Position numbers and translations under genes: made by a program. This document shows, one piece after another, positions 25,542 through 32,902 of a stretch of 64,000 bases of DNA. This DNA comes from JAJKJG01 sp036389455 (GTDB lineage: Bacteria > Pseudomonadota > Alphaproteobacteria > Rhizobiales > Beijerinckiaceae): assembly GCA_036389455.1 (NCBI GenBank), contig DASVPW010000115.1, forward strand, positions 8,964 through 72,963, in the 5' to 3' direction. The number at the start of each line of letters is the position of its first letter. Within the stretch, counting starts at the first letter, position 1. Below the pieces are notes generated by a model. It worked only from the letters and a program-made list of their open reading frames with translations. It was not told the DNA's origin and did no database searches.

Positions 25542-26087
25542 ATGAACACGATCAAGAGCTTCGCTGCCGCGACCGCGATCGCGTGGTTGGCGGCGGCTCC
25601 GGCCTTTGCACAGCAGCCGCCAGCCGCAACGCCGGCGCCGGCCGCTGCGCCGGCACCGGCCGCCGCGCCGGCACCACCCATGCCTTATGGCGCGCCGATC
25701 ACCCTGGAGCAGGCGAAGAAGGCCATGGCGGCCGCGGAAGCGGAAGCGCAGAAGAACAACTGGCCTGTCGCGATCTCGATCATCGACAGCGGCGGGCACG
25801 AGGTCCTGTTCACCAAGCTCGACAACACCCAGTACGGCTCGATCCGCATCGCGAAGGGCAAGGCGCGCACGGCGCTCGACCTTCGCCGTCCGACCAAGGC
25901 CGTCGAGGACGTGCTCGCCGCGGGCGGCGCGGGCCTGCGCTTCCTGAGCGTACCCGGGGTCATGGCGCTCGAGGGCGGCGTCCTGATCGTATCCGACGGC
26001 AAGATCACCGGCGCGATCGGCGTCTCCGGCGTGATGTCCTCGCAGGACGCGCAGGTGGCGCGGGCCGGAGCCGACGCCGCGAAATAA
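25542..26087 (+). CDS. HbpS/GlcG-family secreted protein
   Basis: 181 residues. A signal peptide (cleavage near AFA-QQ, about residue 23) is followed by a Pro/Ala linker (about 25-50) and a single GlcG/HbpS domain beginning LEQAKKAMAAAEAEAQKNNW and including SIIDSGGHEVLFTKLDNTQY. HbpS binds haem outside the cell and works with a sensor kinase in Streptomyces; GlcG accompanies glycolate genes in E. coli. The gene follows hybrid kinase 2 after 148 bases, so a sensory partnership is conceivable but unproven. The ATG at 25542 follows a GGGGAGGG ribosome-binding site. Confidence 0.85.
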   Translation: MNTIKSFAAATAIAWLAAAPAFAQQPPAATPAPAAAPAPAAAPAPPMPYGAPITLEQAKKAMAAAEAEAQKNNWPVAISIIDSGGHEVLFTKLDNTQYGSIRIAKGKARTALDLRRPTKAVEDVLAAGGAGLRFLSVPGVMALEGGVLIVSDGKITGAIGVSGVMSSQDAQVARAGADAAK

Positions 26088-26419
26088 CTGAGCATACAGG
26101 CGATCCGCCACCGTCTGTCGGCCGGTCTCCGGTAATTTACGACCTGAAGGCAAGGAAGGAGGCCGTCCGGCGGGCGGCCTCGCAAATCGATGCCTGCCGT
26201 TCAAGCATTGCCTACCGGCCGTCGGCTCGGATCTTTTTTGAAAGCAGCGATGAGGCGAAGCGGCGCTCTTGGTAGCGCCCCATCCCTCTCGTTCCCATAT
26301 CCCCCCTGATCCGCCCCGAGTCAGCGATTCGGCCCCGTTTCGTTCGGCGCCCGTTCCGCCGTTAAGCTTGATCGTCCTTAGCGGAACGTTGCCCGAGCCG
26401 AGACTTCCATCTGAGAACG
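26088..26419. other. Intergenic region with two hairpins upstream of the helicase
   Basis: 332 bases without a convincing gene. Two structured stretches stand out. At 26159-26181 GAGGCCG/CGGCCTC forms a 7-bp hairpin (loop 9) that could end the upstream transcript, though no T-run follows. At 26353-26387 GTTCCGC/GCGGAAC plus TAAG/CTTA form an 11-bp stem with a 3-base bulge, ending 32 bases before the helicase start codon. The rest shows nothing recognisable. Confidence 0.5.
26353..26387 (+). promoter_or_regulatory. Candidate leader hairpin ahead of the helicase gene
   Basis: Arms GTTCCGC (26353-26359) and GCGGAAC (26381-26387) pair exactly. Inside them TAAG (26363-26366) pairs with CTTA (26377-26380), leaving a 3-base bulge and a 10-base loop. 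The position just ahead of a ribosome-binding region fits an RNA structure influencing translation or decay of the helicase mRNA. The structure is seen; the role is inference. Confidence 0.4.
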
Positions 26420-29400
26420 ATGCTCCGCCGCTCCCTTCCCTCGCAAGTGCGCTCCCGCGGCGTGACCGCCGTGCTCGGGCCGACGAACACCGGCAAGACC
26501 CACCTCGCGATCGAGCGCATGCTCGGCCACGAGAGCGGCATGATCGGCCTGCCGCTGCGGCTCCTCGCCCGCGAGGTGTACCAGAAGGTCGTCGACAAGG
26601 CGGGCGAGCACAACGTCGCCCTCGTGACCGGCGAGGAGAAGATCAAGCCCGACCGGCCGCGCTACTGGATCTCGACCGTCGAGGCGATGCCCCGCGACCT
26701 CGACCTCGCGTTCGTCGCGGTCGACGAGGTCCAGCTCGCCGCCGACCTCGACCGCGGCCACGTCTTCACCGACCGGCTCCTCAACCAGCGCGGCCGGGAA
26801 GAAACGCTGCTCATCGGCTCGGCCACCATGCGTCCCTTGGTCGAGGCGCTGATCCCGGGCGTGCACGTCATCACCCGCCCGCGCCTGTCGAAGCTCTCGT
26901 TCGCGGGCGAGAAGAAGATCTCCCGCCTCCCGCACCGCTCGGCGATCGTCGCGTTCTCGGCCGAGGAGGTCTATGCCATCGCCGAGCTGATCCGGCGCCA
27001 GCGCGGCGGCGCCGCCGTGGTGCTCGGAGCCCTCTCGCCGCGGACCCGCAACGCTCAAGTTCAGCTGTTCCAGAACGGCGATGTCGACTACCTCGTCGCG
27101 ACCGACGCCGTCGGCATGGGCCTCAACCTCGACGTCGACCACGTCGCCTTCGCCTCCGACAAGAAGTTCGACGGCTTCCGCTTCCGCAAGCTCTTCCCGG
27201 CGGAGCTCGGCCAGATCGCGGGGCGCGCCGGACGCTACATGCGCGACGGCACCTTCGGGACCGCCGGGCGCTGCCCGCCGCTGCCGCCGGAGACCGTCGA
27301 GGCGCTGGAGAACCACGCCTTCGATCCCGTCCGCGTCCTGCAATGGCGCAACCCCGACCTCGACTTCTCGACGCTTGCGAAGCTGCAAGAAAGCCTCGCC
27401 GACCAGCCGCGCGAGCACGGGCTGATCCGCGCCCCCTTCGGCGAGGACGTGCTGGCCTTGGAGCACGTCGCCCGCGAGGAGGACGTGAAGGGCTTCGCCC
27501 GCTCGAAGGCCGCCGTCGAGCGTCTGTGGGAGGTCTGCCAGGTCCCCGACTACCGCAAGGTCTCGCCGGCGGGCCACGCCGACCTCGTCGCCACCCTATA
27601 CCGCTTCCTCATGAAGGACGGGGCGGTGCCGGCGGACTGGTTCTCGCGCCAGGTCGCGATGCTCGACCGCACCGACGGCGACATCGACACGCTGTCGAAC
27701 CGCATCGCGCAGGTCCGCACCTGGACTTTCGTCGCGAACCGCCCCGACTGGCTCAAGGACCCCGAGCATTGGCAGGGCGTCACCCGTCAGGTAGAGGACA
27801 GCCTGTCCGACGCCCTCCACGAGCGGTTGGCCCAGCGCTTCGTCGACCGGCGCACGAGCGTGCTCATGCGCCGTCTCAGAGAGAACGCCAGAATGGAAGC
27901 GGAAATCACGGCCTCGGGCGACGTCACCGTCGAGGGCCAGCACGTCGGCCGCCTGCACGGGTTCCACTTCGCGCCCGACCCGCAGGCGACCGGCGAGGAG
28001 GCGAAGGCCCTGCGCAACGCCGCCCAGAAGGGTCTGGCGAGCGAGATCGAGGCCCGCGCCGAGCGCTTCTCGGCCGCCGCCGACGCCTCCCTCGTCATCT
28101 CGAACGACGGCACCATCCGCTGGCAGGGCGACCCCGTCGCAAGGCTGGAGGCGGGCGAGAAGCTGTTCGAGCCGAAGCTCCGCATCGTCGCCGACGAGCA
28201 GCTCACCGGGCCCGCCCGCGAGAAGGTCGAGGTGCGGCTCAGGGCCTGGCTCAAGGCCCACATCGTGCGGCTCCTCGGGCCAGTCCTGCAACTCGAGGAT
28301 TCGCAGGAATTGCAGGGGATCGCCCGCGGCATCGGCTTCCAGGTCGCCGAGGCGCTCGGGGTGCTGGAGCGCTCGAAGGTCTTGAACGAGGTCCGCAGCC
28401 TCGACCAGGACGGGCGCGCGGCGCTGCGCAAGCAGGGGGTGCGCTTCGGCGCCTACCACCTCTACCTCCCGGCGCTGCTCAAGCCCGCGCCGCGGCTCTT
28501 GGCGACGCAGCTCTGGGCCCTCAAGCACGGCGGCCTCGACCAGAAGGGGCTCCAGGACATCGCGATGCTGGCGAGCTCCGGGCGCACCTCGATCCCGGTC
28601 GATCCCGAGATCGCGAAGGGGCTCTACCGCGCCGCCGGCTACCGGGTCTGCGGCGGGCGGGCCGTGCGGGTCGACATCCTCGAGCGCCTCGCCGACCTCA
28701 TCCGCCCGGCGATCGCCTACCGTCCGGGCCTCACCCCGGGCGCGCCGCCTCCCGGCGCCGCCGACAACGAAGGGTTCGTGACGACCATCGGCATGACCTC
28801 GCTCGTCGGCTGCTCGGGGGAGGACTTCGCCTCGATCCTGAAGTCGCTCGGCTATGTCATGGACCGCCGCCCCGGCCCCGCCATCACGGTGCCGCTCCGG
28901 CCGGCGGCGCCGATAACCCCTGCCGTTCCAGCGGCGGAGGGGGCGAACGGCGCGGAAACATCGGATGCCGTCTCGTCTGAAGCGCAGAGCCCCGCCGATC
29001 ACGCTGCGTCCTATGACGCCGAGGCCTCCCCCGAACCTACGGCCGAGGCTGCGCAGGCCGAGGAGGCGCCACGCTCCGTTCAGCAGGCCGGCGAAGTCCC
29101 GCCCGCGATCGAGCCGGATGCGGTCGAGACGGAGGCGCAAGGGCTCGACTCCGCCGGCACCGACCATGCCCACGCGGCCGAGCTGATGGCGGAGGCCAGT
29201 GTCACGCCGGCGGCCGACGAGACCGTGCCCGAGGCGCCCCTCGAGGTCCCGCCCGCGCCGGACGAGACCGTGCCCGGGGAGCCGGCCGAGGTTGCGCCGG
29301 CTGTCGCCGAGGTCCTGCCGGAAGGGCCGGCTTCCGTTCCGGAGGAGGCCCGCACCCCCGGCGCCGCCGATGGGGTGGAAGCCCCGGCCGAGCCTGCGCC

Positions 29401-29917
29401 CCCGGCGGAGCCGGTCCTGATCGAGGTCTGGCGCCTGCACCGCCAGCACCGGGAAGGGGGCCAGGCCCGCCATGGGCGCGGGCGGCCGGACCAGAGGCGC
29501 GGCGAGCGCCGGGGCGGCCCGCGCCAGGACCGCCCCCAGGACCGTCCCCGTCAGGACGGGCCCCGCCCGGATCGTCCGCCCGGCGAGGAGCGCCGCGCCG
29601 AAGGCCAGGCTCCCGCTTCTTCAGGACAAGGCCGTCCCTACGGCCAGGGCCGTGCCCAAGACCGTACTCAAGGGCAAGACCGCCCCGACCGCCAGGGCCG
29701 GCCGGACGAGCGCCCGCGTCCGGACCAGCGCAGGGACGCCCGCCGGAACCGCAACGGCCAGGGCCCGGGCAAGCCCTCGGGCCAGGGCCCGCGTCCCGAG
29801 CACCGCCAGGACCAACGTCCGGAGCGGCGCGAGAAGGCCCCCGACCCGAACTCGCCCTTCGCCAAGCTCCTCGCCCTGAAGCAGCAGCTCGAGGCCCGCG
29901 ACACCGACAAGCGCTGA
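26420..29917 (+). CDS. Suv3-like DEAD/DEAH-box RNA helicase with long low-complexity tail
   Basis: 1165 residues. The N-terminal Suv3-type helicase core has Walker A GPTNTGKT (residues 20-27), the DExH-like box VDEVQLAADLDRG, GSATMRPLVEALIPG, and the C-lobe motifs LVATDAVGMGLNLDVDHVAF and QIAGRAGRYM. Mitochondrial Suv3 works with an exonuclease in RNA decay; bacterial homologues are common in alphaproteobacteria but less studied. After about residue 830 the protein turns into an acidic Ala/Glu/Pro region and then a tail rich in Arg, Gln, Gly, Pro and Asp (about 1010-1150), of the sort that binds RNA. First gene of the conserved block with hslR, fdxA and carD. Confidence 0.9.
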   Translation: MLRRSLPSQVRSRGVTAVLGPTNTGKTHLAIERMLGHESGMIGLPLRLLAREVYQKVVDKAGEHNVALVTGEEKIKPDRPRYWISTVEAMPRDLDLAFVAVDEVQLAADLDRGHVFTDRLLNQRGREETLLIGSATMRPLVEALIPGVHVITRPRLSKLSFAGEKKISRLPHRSAIVAFSAEEVYAIAELIRRQRGGAAVVLGALSPRTRNAQVQLFQNGDVDYLVATDAVGMGLNLDVDHVAFASDKKFDGFRFRKLFPAELGQIAGRAGRYMRDGTFGTAGRCPPLPPETVEALENHAFDPVRVLQWRNPDLDFSTLAKLQESLADQPREHGLIRAPFGEDVLALEHVAREEDVKGFARSKAAVERLWEVCQVPDYRKVSPAGHADLVATLYRFLMKDGAVPADWFSRQVAMLDRTDGDIDTLSNRIAQVRTWTFVANRPDWLKDPEHWQGVTRQVEDSLSDALHERLAQRFVDRRTSVLMRRLRENARMEAEITASGDVTVEGQHVGRLHGFHFAPDPQATGEEAKALRNAAQKGLASEIEARAERFSAAADASLVISNDGTIRWQGDPVARLEAGEKLFEPKLRIVADEQLTGPAREKVEVRLRAWLKAHIVRLLGPVLQLEDSQELQGIARGIGFQVAEALGVLERSKVLNEVRSLDQDGRAALRKQGVRFGAYHLYLPALLKPAPRLLATQLWALKHGGLDQKGLQDIAMLASSGRTSIPVDPEIAKGLYRAAGYRVCGGRAVRVDILERLADLIRPAIAYRPGLTPGAPPPGAADNEGFVTTIGMTSLVGCSGEDFASILKSLGYVMDRRPGPAITVPLRPAAPITPAVPAAEGANGAETSDAVSSEAQSPADHAASYDAEASPEPTAEAAQAEEAPRSVQQAGEVPPAIEPDAVETEAQGLDSAGTDHAHAAELMAEASVTPAADETVPEAPLEVPPAPDETVPGEPAEVAPAVAEVLPEGPASVPEEARTPGAADGVEAPAEPAPPAEPVLIEVWRLHRQHREGGQARHGRGRPDQRRGERRGGPRQDRPQDRPRQDGPRPDRPPGEERRAEGQAPASSGQGRPYGQGRAQDRTQGQDRPDRQGRPDERPRPDQRRDARRNRNGQGPGKPSGQGPRPEHRQDQRPERREKAPDPNSPFAKLLALKQQLEARDTDKR

Positions 29918-29934
29918 GCGCATTGACTTGAAGT

Positions 29935-30042
29935 CTCCTCTCCCGCTTGCGGGAGAGGGTCAGGGTGAGGGGAGAGCCAGGCGTGCGGGCCCTCACCCGG
30001 TCCGCTTCGCGGACTCGACCTCTCCCGCAAGCGGGAGAGGTG
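29935..30042 (+). repeat. Palindromic intergenic repeat, type 1, copy 2
   Basis: Near-identical in plan to the element at 4581-4690: CCTCTCCCGC/GCGGGAGAGG stem (29937-29958), GGGTGAGGG/CCCTCACCC arms, and a closing CCTCTCCCGC-GCGGGAGAGG stem (to 30040). It lies between the helicase stop and hslR. As in copy 1 the final GCGGGAGAGG gives the ribosome-binding site of the next gene. Confidence 0.85.
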
Positions 30043-30345
30043 ATGCGCGAGGATCGCCGGCGGCTCGACAAGTGGCTCTGGTTCGCCCGGTTCGCGAAGA
30101 CCCGCTCGCTTGCCGCGAAGCTCGTGGGCGGCGGCCACGTGCGGGTCAACGGCGAGCGCGTCGAGAACCCCGCCAAGGCGCTCGCGGTCGGCGACGTGGT
30201 CACGGTCGCGGCCGCGCATACGACCGCCGTGGTGCGGGTCGAGGCCTTGGGCGAGCGCCGCGGCCCGGCGCCCGAGGCGAGGCTGCTCTACGCCGAGATC
30301 GGCCGCGACGACGGCGCGCTTGTCAGGCTTGAGGACAACGCTTAA
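30043..30345 (+). CDS. hslR: S4-domain RNA-binding protein, HslR/Hsp15 family
   Basis: 100 residues from the ATG at 30043 (a GTG at 30040 is an alternative). The S4 motif runs from RRLDKWLWFARFAKTRSLAA to HVRVNGERVENPAKALAVGD (about residues 5-55). Hsp15 binds free 50S subunits carrying stalled nascent chains in E. coli and helps recycle them. The tail after about residue 75 is acidic. Its frame is also open back through the repeat, but a start there would translate the repeat itself, while GGGAGAGG sits at ideal spacing for 30043. Its location after the helicase is conserved in related orders. Confidence 0.85.
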   Translation: MREDRRRLDKWLWFARFAKTRSLAAKLVGGGHVRVNGERVENPAKALAVGDVVTVAAAHTTAVVRVEALGERRGPAPEARLLYAEIGRDDGALVRLEDNA

Positions 30346-30379
30346 GCCCGCCGCAAAGCGACCGGGGACAAGAACGCGA

Positions 30380-30718
30380 ATGACCTACGTCGTCAACGAT
30401 AACTGCATCAAGTGCAAGTACATGGACTGCGTCGAGGTCTGTCCGGTCGACTGCTTCTATGAAGGCGAGAACATGCTCGTCATCCACCCGGACGAGTGCA
30501 TCGATTGCGGCGTCTGCGAGCCCGAGTGCCCGGTCGAGGCGATCAAGCCGGACACCGAGCCCGGCCTCGAGCAATGGCTCAGGCTCAACGCGGACCTCGC
30601 GAAGAGCTGGCCGAACATCACGCGCAAGAAGGATCCGCCTGCGGACGCCAAGGAGTTCGATGGCGTTCCGGGCAAGTACGAGAAGTACTTCTCGCCCAAT
30701 CCCGGCGAGGGCGACTAA
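30380..30718 (+). CDS. fdxA: Seven-iron ferredoxin FdxA
   Basis: 112 residues, intact. The N-terminal cysteines in NDNCIKCKYMDCVEVCPVDCF (3Fe-4S plus 4Fe-4S ligand set) and ECIDCGVCEPECPVEAI (residues about 38-55) match 7Fe ferredoxins of the Azotobacter FdI type. It is a small soluble electron carrier. The C-terminal part (WPNITRKKDPPADAKEFDG...KYFSPNPG) is the typical alphaproteobacterial FdxA tail. Its gene lies between hslR and carD, a neighbourhood common in related orders. Confidence 0.95.
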   Translation: MTYVVNDNCIKCKYMDCVEVCPVDCFYEGENMLVIHPDECIDCGVCEPECPVEAIKPDTEPGLEQWLRLNADLAKSWPNITRKKDPPADAKEFDGVPGKYEKYFSPNPGEGD

Positions 30719-31163
30719 GGGGCACTTCCATGGCCCCGTTCGGGCGGGCGGACCGTCCGTCGCCCGGGAGTGGGAGCGCGGCAGGATCGGGCCTGCCATT
30801 CGCGGGAAGCACGGCTTTTCGGCGCCCTGGCGGCGGGTTTCGTCAGAAAACCTTTGATTTTCAGGCTTTCTTGTGCTAGCTTCCGTTTTGCCGTCGCATG
30901 CGCCCGACGCGCACCTCCAACCCCCCGCGAACGAGCGGCTCAATCAATGACTTGATCGTGAACGGCCAAGGGCAGGGATAGCTTCGTTATCCAGGTCAAT
31001 GGGCGGACGGGCGTTTTGTTGCAATCGGCCAGGAAAGCAGGGAGCGGAGGCGAGCCTTCGTCACGAGGTTCGCCGCCAGAAGAGTTTTTGTCCTCCGGTG
31101 TCCCTGACCGGGAGACGATATGTCCCGCGGACGAGCGCGGGCCAACAGAGAGGTCCTTCGCGT
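30719..31163. other. Intergenic region and probable leader of carD
   Basis: 445 bases without a credible gene. A G/C-rich imperfect hairpin at 30741-30766 follows fdxA. Further on, TTGATT (30854-30859) and TAGCTT (30877-30882) are spaced by 17 bases and could be a housekeeping promoter, though the -10 match is poor. If used, carD has a leader of over 250 bases. Nothing else is recognised. Confidence 0.4.
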
Positions 31164-31736
31164 ATGACGACTGCCAGGAAGACAGCTCAGCGTCAGGGGT
31201 TCAAGACCGGAGAGGCGGTCGTGTATCCGGCTCACGGGGTCGGCCGCATCACGGCCATCGAGGAGCAGGAGATCGCCGGCTTCAAGCTTGAGCTGTTCGT
31301 CGTCGCCTTCGAGAAGGACAAGATGGTCCTGCGCGTCCCGACCGCGAAGGCCGCGAGCGTCGGCATGCGCAAGCTCGCCGAGGGAACCCTCATCGCCAAG
31401 GCGCTCGAGGTGCTGACCGGCCGCGCCCGGATCAAGCGCACCATGTGGTCGCGCCGCGCCCAGGAATACGAGGCGAAGATCAATTCGGGCGACCTCATCG
31501 CGGTCTCGGAAGTCGTGCGCGACCTCTACCGCTCGGAGGCGCAGCCGGAGCAAAGCTACAGCGAGCGCCAGCTCTACGAGTCGGCCCTCGACCGCGTCGT
31601 CCGGGAGATCTCGACGGTGAACAAGATCACCGAGACCGAGGCCCTGAAGCTCATCGAGCAGAGCCTCGCCAAGTCGCCGCGCCGGATGAAGGCGGCGGAG
31701 GCCGAGGCCGAGGAGCTTCAGGACCAGGCCGCCTGA
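31164..31736 (+). CDS. carD: CarD/CdnL-family RNA polymerase-binding transcription factor
   Basis: 190 residues. The N-terminal Tudor-like RNA polymerase-interaction domain is visible as FKTGEAVVYPAHGVGRITAI (about residues 13-32) with VPTAKAASVGMRKL following. The C-terminal part is helical and includes WSRRAQEYEAKINSGD (about residues 93-110). CarD/CdnL proteins stabilise the open complex at many promoters, including rRNA promoters. The ATG at 31164 is chosen because the upstream open frame has no ribosome-binding signal and would add an unrelated Ser/Arg-rich segment. A strong terminator follows. Confidence 0.93.
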   Translation: MTTARKTAQRQGFKTGEAVVYPAHGVGRITAIEEQEIAGFKLELFVVAFEKDKMVLRVPTAKAASVGMRKLAEGTLIAKALEVLTGRARIKRTMWSRRAQEYEAKINSGDLIAVSEVVRDLYRSEAQPEQSYSERQLYESALDRVVREISTVNKITETEALKLIEQSLAKSPRRMKAAEAEAEELQDQAA

Positions 31737-31766
31737 GGCGCGTCGTCCGCCACGCGAAGAACTCGG

Positions 31767-31793
31767 AAAGCCCGGCTCCGGCCGGGCTTTTTC
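31767..31793 (+). terminator. Rho-independent terminator after carD
   Basis: AAAGCCCGGC-TCCG-GCCGGGCTTT is a perfect 10-bp stem with a 4-base loop, followed by TTTC. It lies 30 bases after the carD stop and separates the helicase-hslR-fdxA-carD block from the sox genes. It is the clearest intrinsic terminator in the window. Confidence 0.9.
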
Positions 31794-31952
31794 GTTATCG
31801 CCGGGCGCGGAGGCGGCCGTCCGCCCCTTACAAGCCCGCAAGGGATCGAATATGTTTGGCATCCGTCGGTGCTCAGGGACGAGGCGTTCCGCTTTGCGCC
31901 GCCGTGGTCTATGAATGCCGGAAGACGCTGTCCGGTCGAACGGAGACGACCC

Positions 31953-32408
31953 ATGACCCTTCAGCCAAGCCGGCGGCAGGCTCTCGCCCTCGGCGCCGGC
32001 GCGCTTGCCGCGGCGGGCGGCCTCGCTCCGGCGCCGGCGCTCGCCAAGAACGACGCCGACGAGATCGTCAAGGCGTTCACGGGCGGCCGGGAGCCGGCCA
32101 AGGGCAAGGTCAAGCTCGACCTTCCCGAGATCGCCGAGAACGGCAACACCGTGCCGATGACGGTCATGGTCGAGAGCCCGATGACGCCTGAGTCGCACGT
32201 CACCGACATCCTGGTGGTGGCGGACCAGAACCCGCGCGCCGGCGTCGTGCGCTTCCGCCTCTCCCCTTTGAGCGGCGTCGCCGAGGCCAACACCCGCATC
32301 CGCCTCGCCGAGACCCAGAACGTCGTGGCGCTCGCCAAGATGAACGACGGCTCGGTGTTCACGGACTCGAAGCTCGTCAAGGTCACGATCGGCGGCTGCG
32401 GCGGCTGA
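31953..32408 (+). CDS. soxY: Sulfur-oxidation carrier protein SoxY
   Basis: 151 residues. A twin-arginine export signal (PSRRQALALGAGALAA) is followed by the SoxY domain, ending in the swinging-arm sequence TIGGCGG at the very C-terminus. Its cysteine carries the thiosulfate-derived sulfur during Sox catalysis, so the key residue is intact. SoxZ, its partner, is encoded 37 bases downstream. The start at 31953 is preceded by GGAGACGA. No soxX is found upstream; carD and its terminator lie there instead. Confidence 0.95.
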   Translation: MTLQPSRRQALALGAGALAAAGGLAPAPALAKNDADEIVKAFTGGREPAKGKVKLDLPEIAENGNTVPMTVMVESPMTPESHVTDILVVADQNPRAGVVRFRLSPLSGVAEANTRIRLAETQNVVALAKMNDGSVFTDSKLVKVTIGGCGG

Positions 32409-32445
32409 CGCCCCCTGCTCCGCCCTCCCGCACAGGACAACGCCC

Positions 32446-32775
32446 ATGGCAGACGTGAAGCCCCGCATCCGCCTCGACAAGAAGACGGCCCAGAAAGGCG
32501 ACGTCATCGAGGTCAAGACCCTCGTCTCGCACGTCATGGAGTCGGGCCAGCGCCGGGACAGCGCCGGCGCCGTGATCCCGCGCAAGATCATCAACAAGTT
32601 CACGGTCGAGCTGAACGGCAAGCCGCTCTTCGCCGCCGACCTCGAGCCGGCGATCTCGGCCAATCCCTACATGCAGTTCAAGTTCAAGGCCCAGGAGAGC
32701 GGCACGCTGACCTTCACCTGGATCGACGACGACGGCACGAAGATCACGGCCGAGGAGAAGATCACGGTTTCCTAA
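32446..32775 (+). CDS. soxZ: Sulfur-oxidation carrier subunit SoxZ
   Basis: 109 residues without an export signal; SoxZ crosses the membrane bound to Tat-exported SoxY. The Ig-like fold markers KPRIRLDKKTAQKGDVIEVKTL (quoted by its ends), SHVMESGQRRDSAG, and GTLTFTWIDDDG are all present. It keeps SoxY stable and docks the other Sox enzymes. In Paracoccus, soxA follows soxZ; here the following 127 bases hold a hairpin element and then soxB. Confidence 0.95.
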   Translation: MADVKPRIRLDKKTAQKGDVIEVKTLVSHVMESGQRRDSAGAVIPRKIINKFTVELNGKPLFAADLEPAISANPYMQFKFKAQESGTLTFTWIDDDGTKITAEEKITVS

Positions 32776-32814
32776 GGGGCGTTCCCCCCGCACATCCTTG
32801 GGCGGAGCCGAAGG

Positions 32815-32895
32815 CGGAGACCCGAGATCGTAAGACGGTCGAGCGCCATCCCCACAAGATCCCGGGTCGCGCTCCGCGCGCCCGGGTAACGGGCC
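32815..32895. repeat. Hairpin element in the soxZ-soxB gap
   Basis: The gap contains CCCGGG-TCGCG-CTCCG-CGCG-CCCGGG (about 32866-32891), a strong stem, and a less exact opposing arm GGAGCCGAAGG upstream. Its plan resembles the palindromic repeats elsewhere in the window. It occupies the place where soxA is found in the classic gene order. Confidence 0.5.
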
Positions 32896-32902
32896 CCCCA
32901 AG

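Noticed and set aside
30043..30345. Longer hslR product starting inside the type 1 repeat
   Set aside because: It would translate the repeat into an Arg/Glu-rich leader absent from the family; 30043 has ideal spacing to GGGAGAGG.
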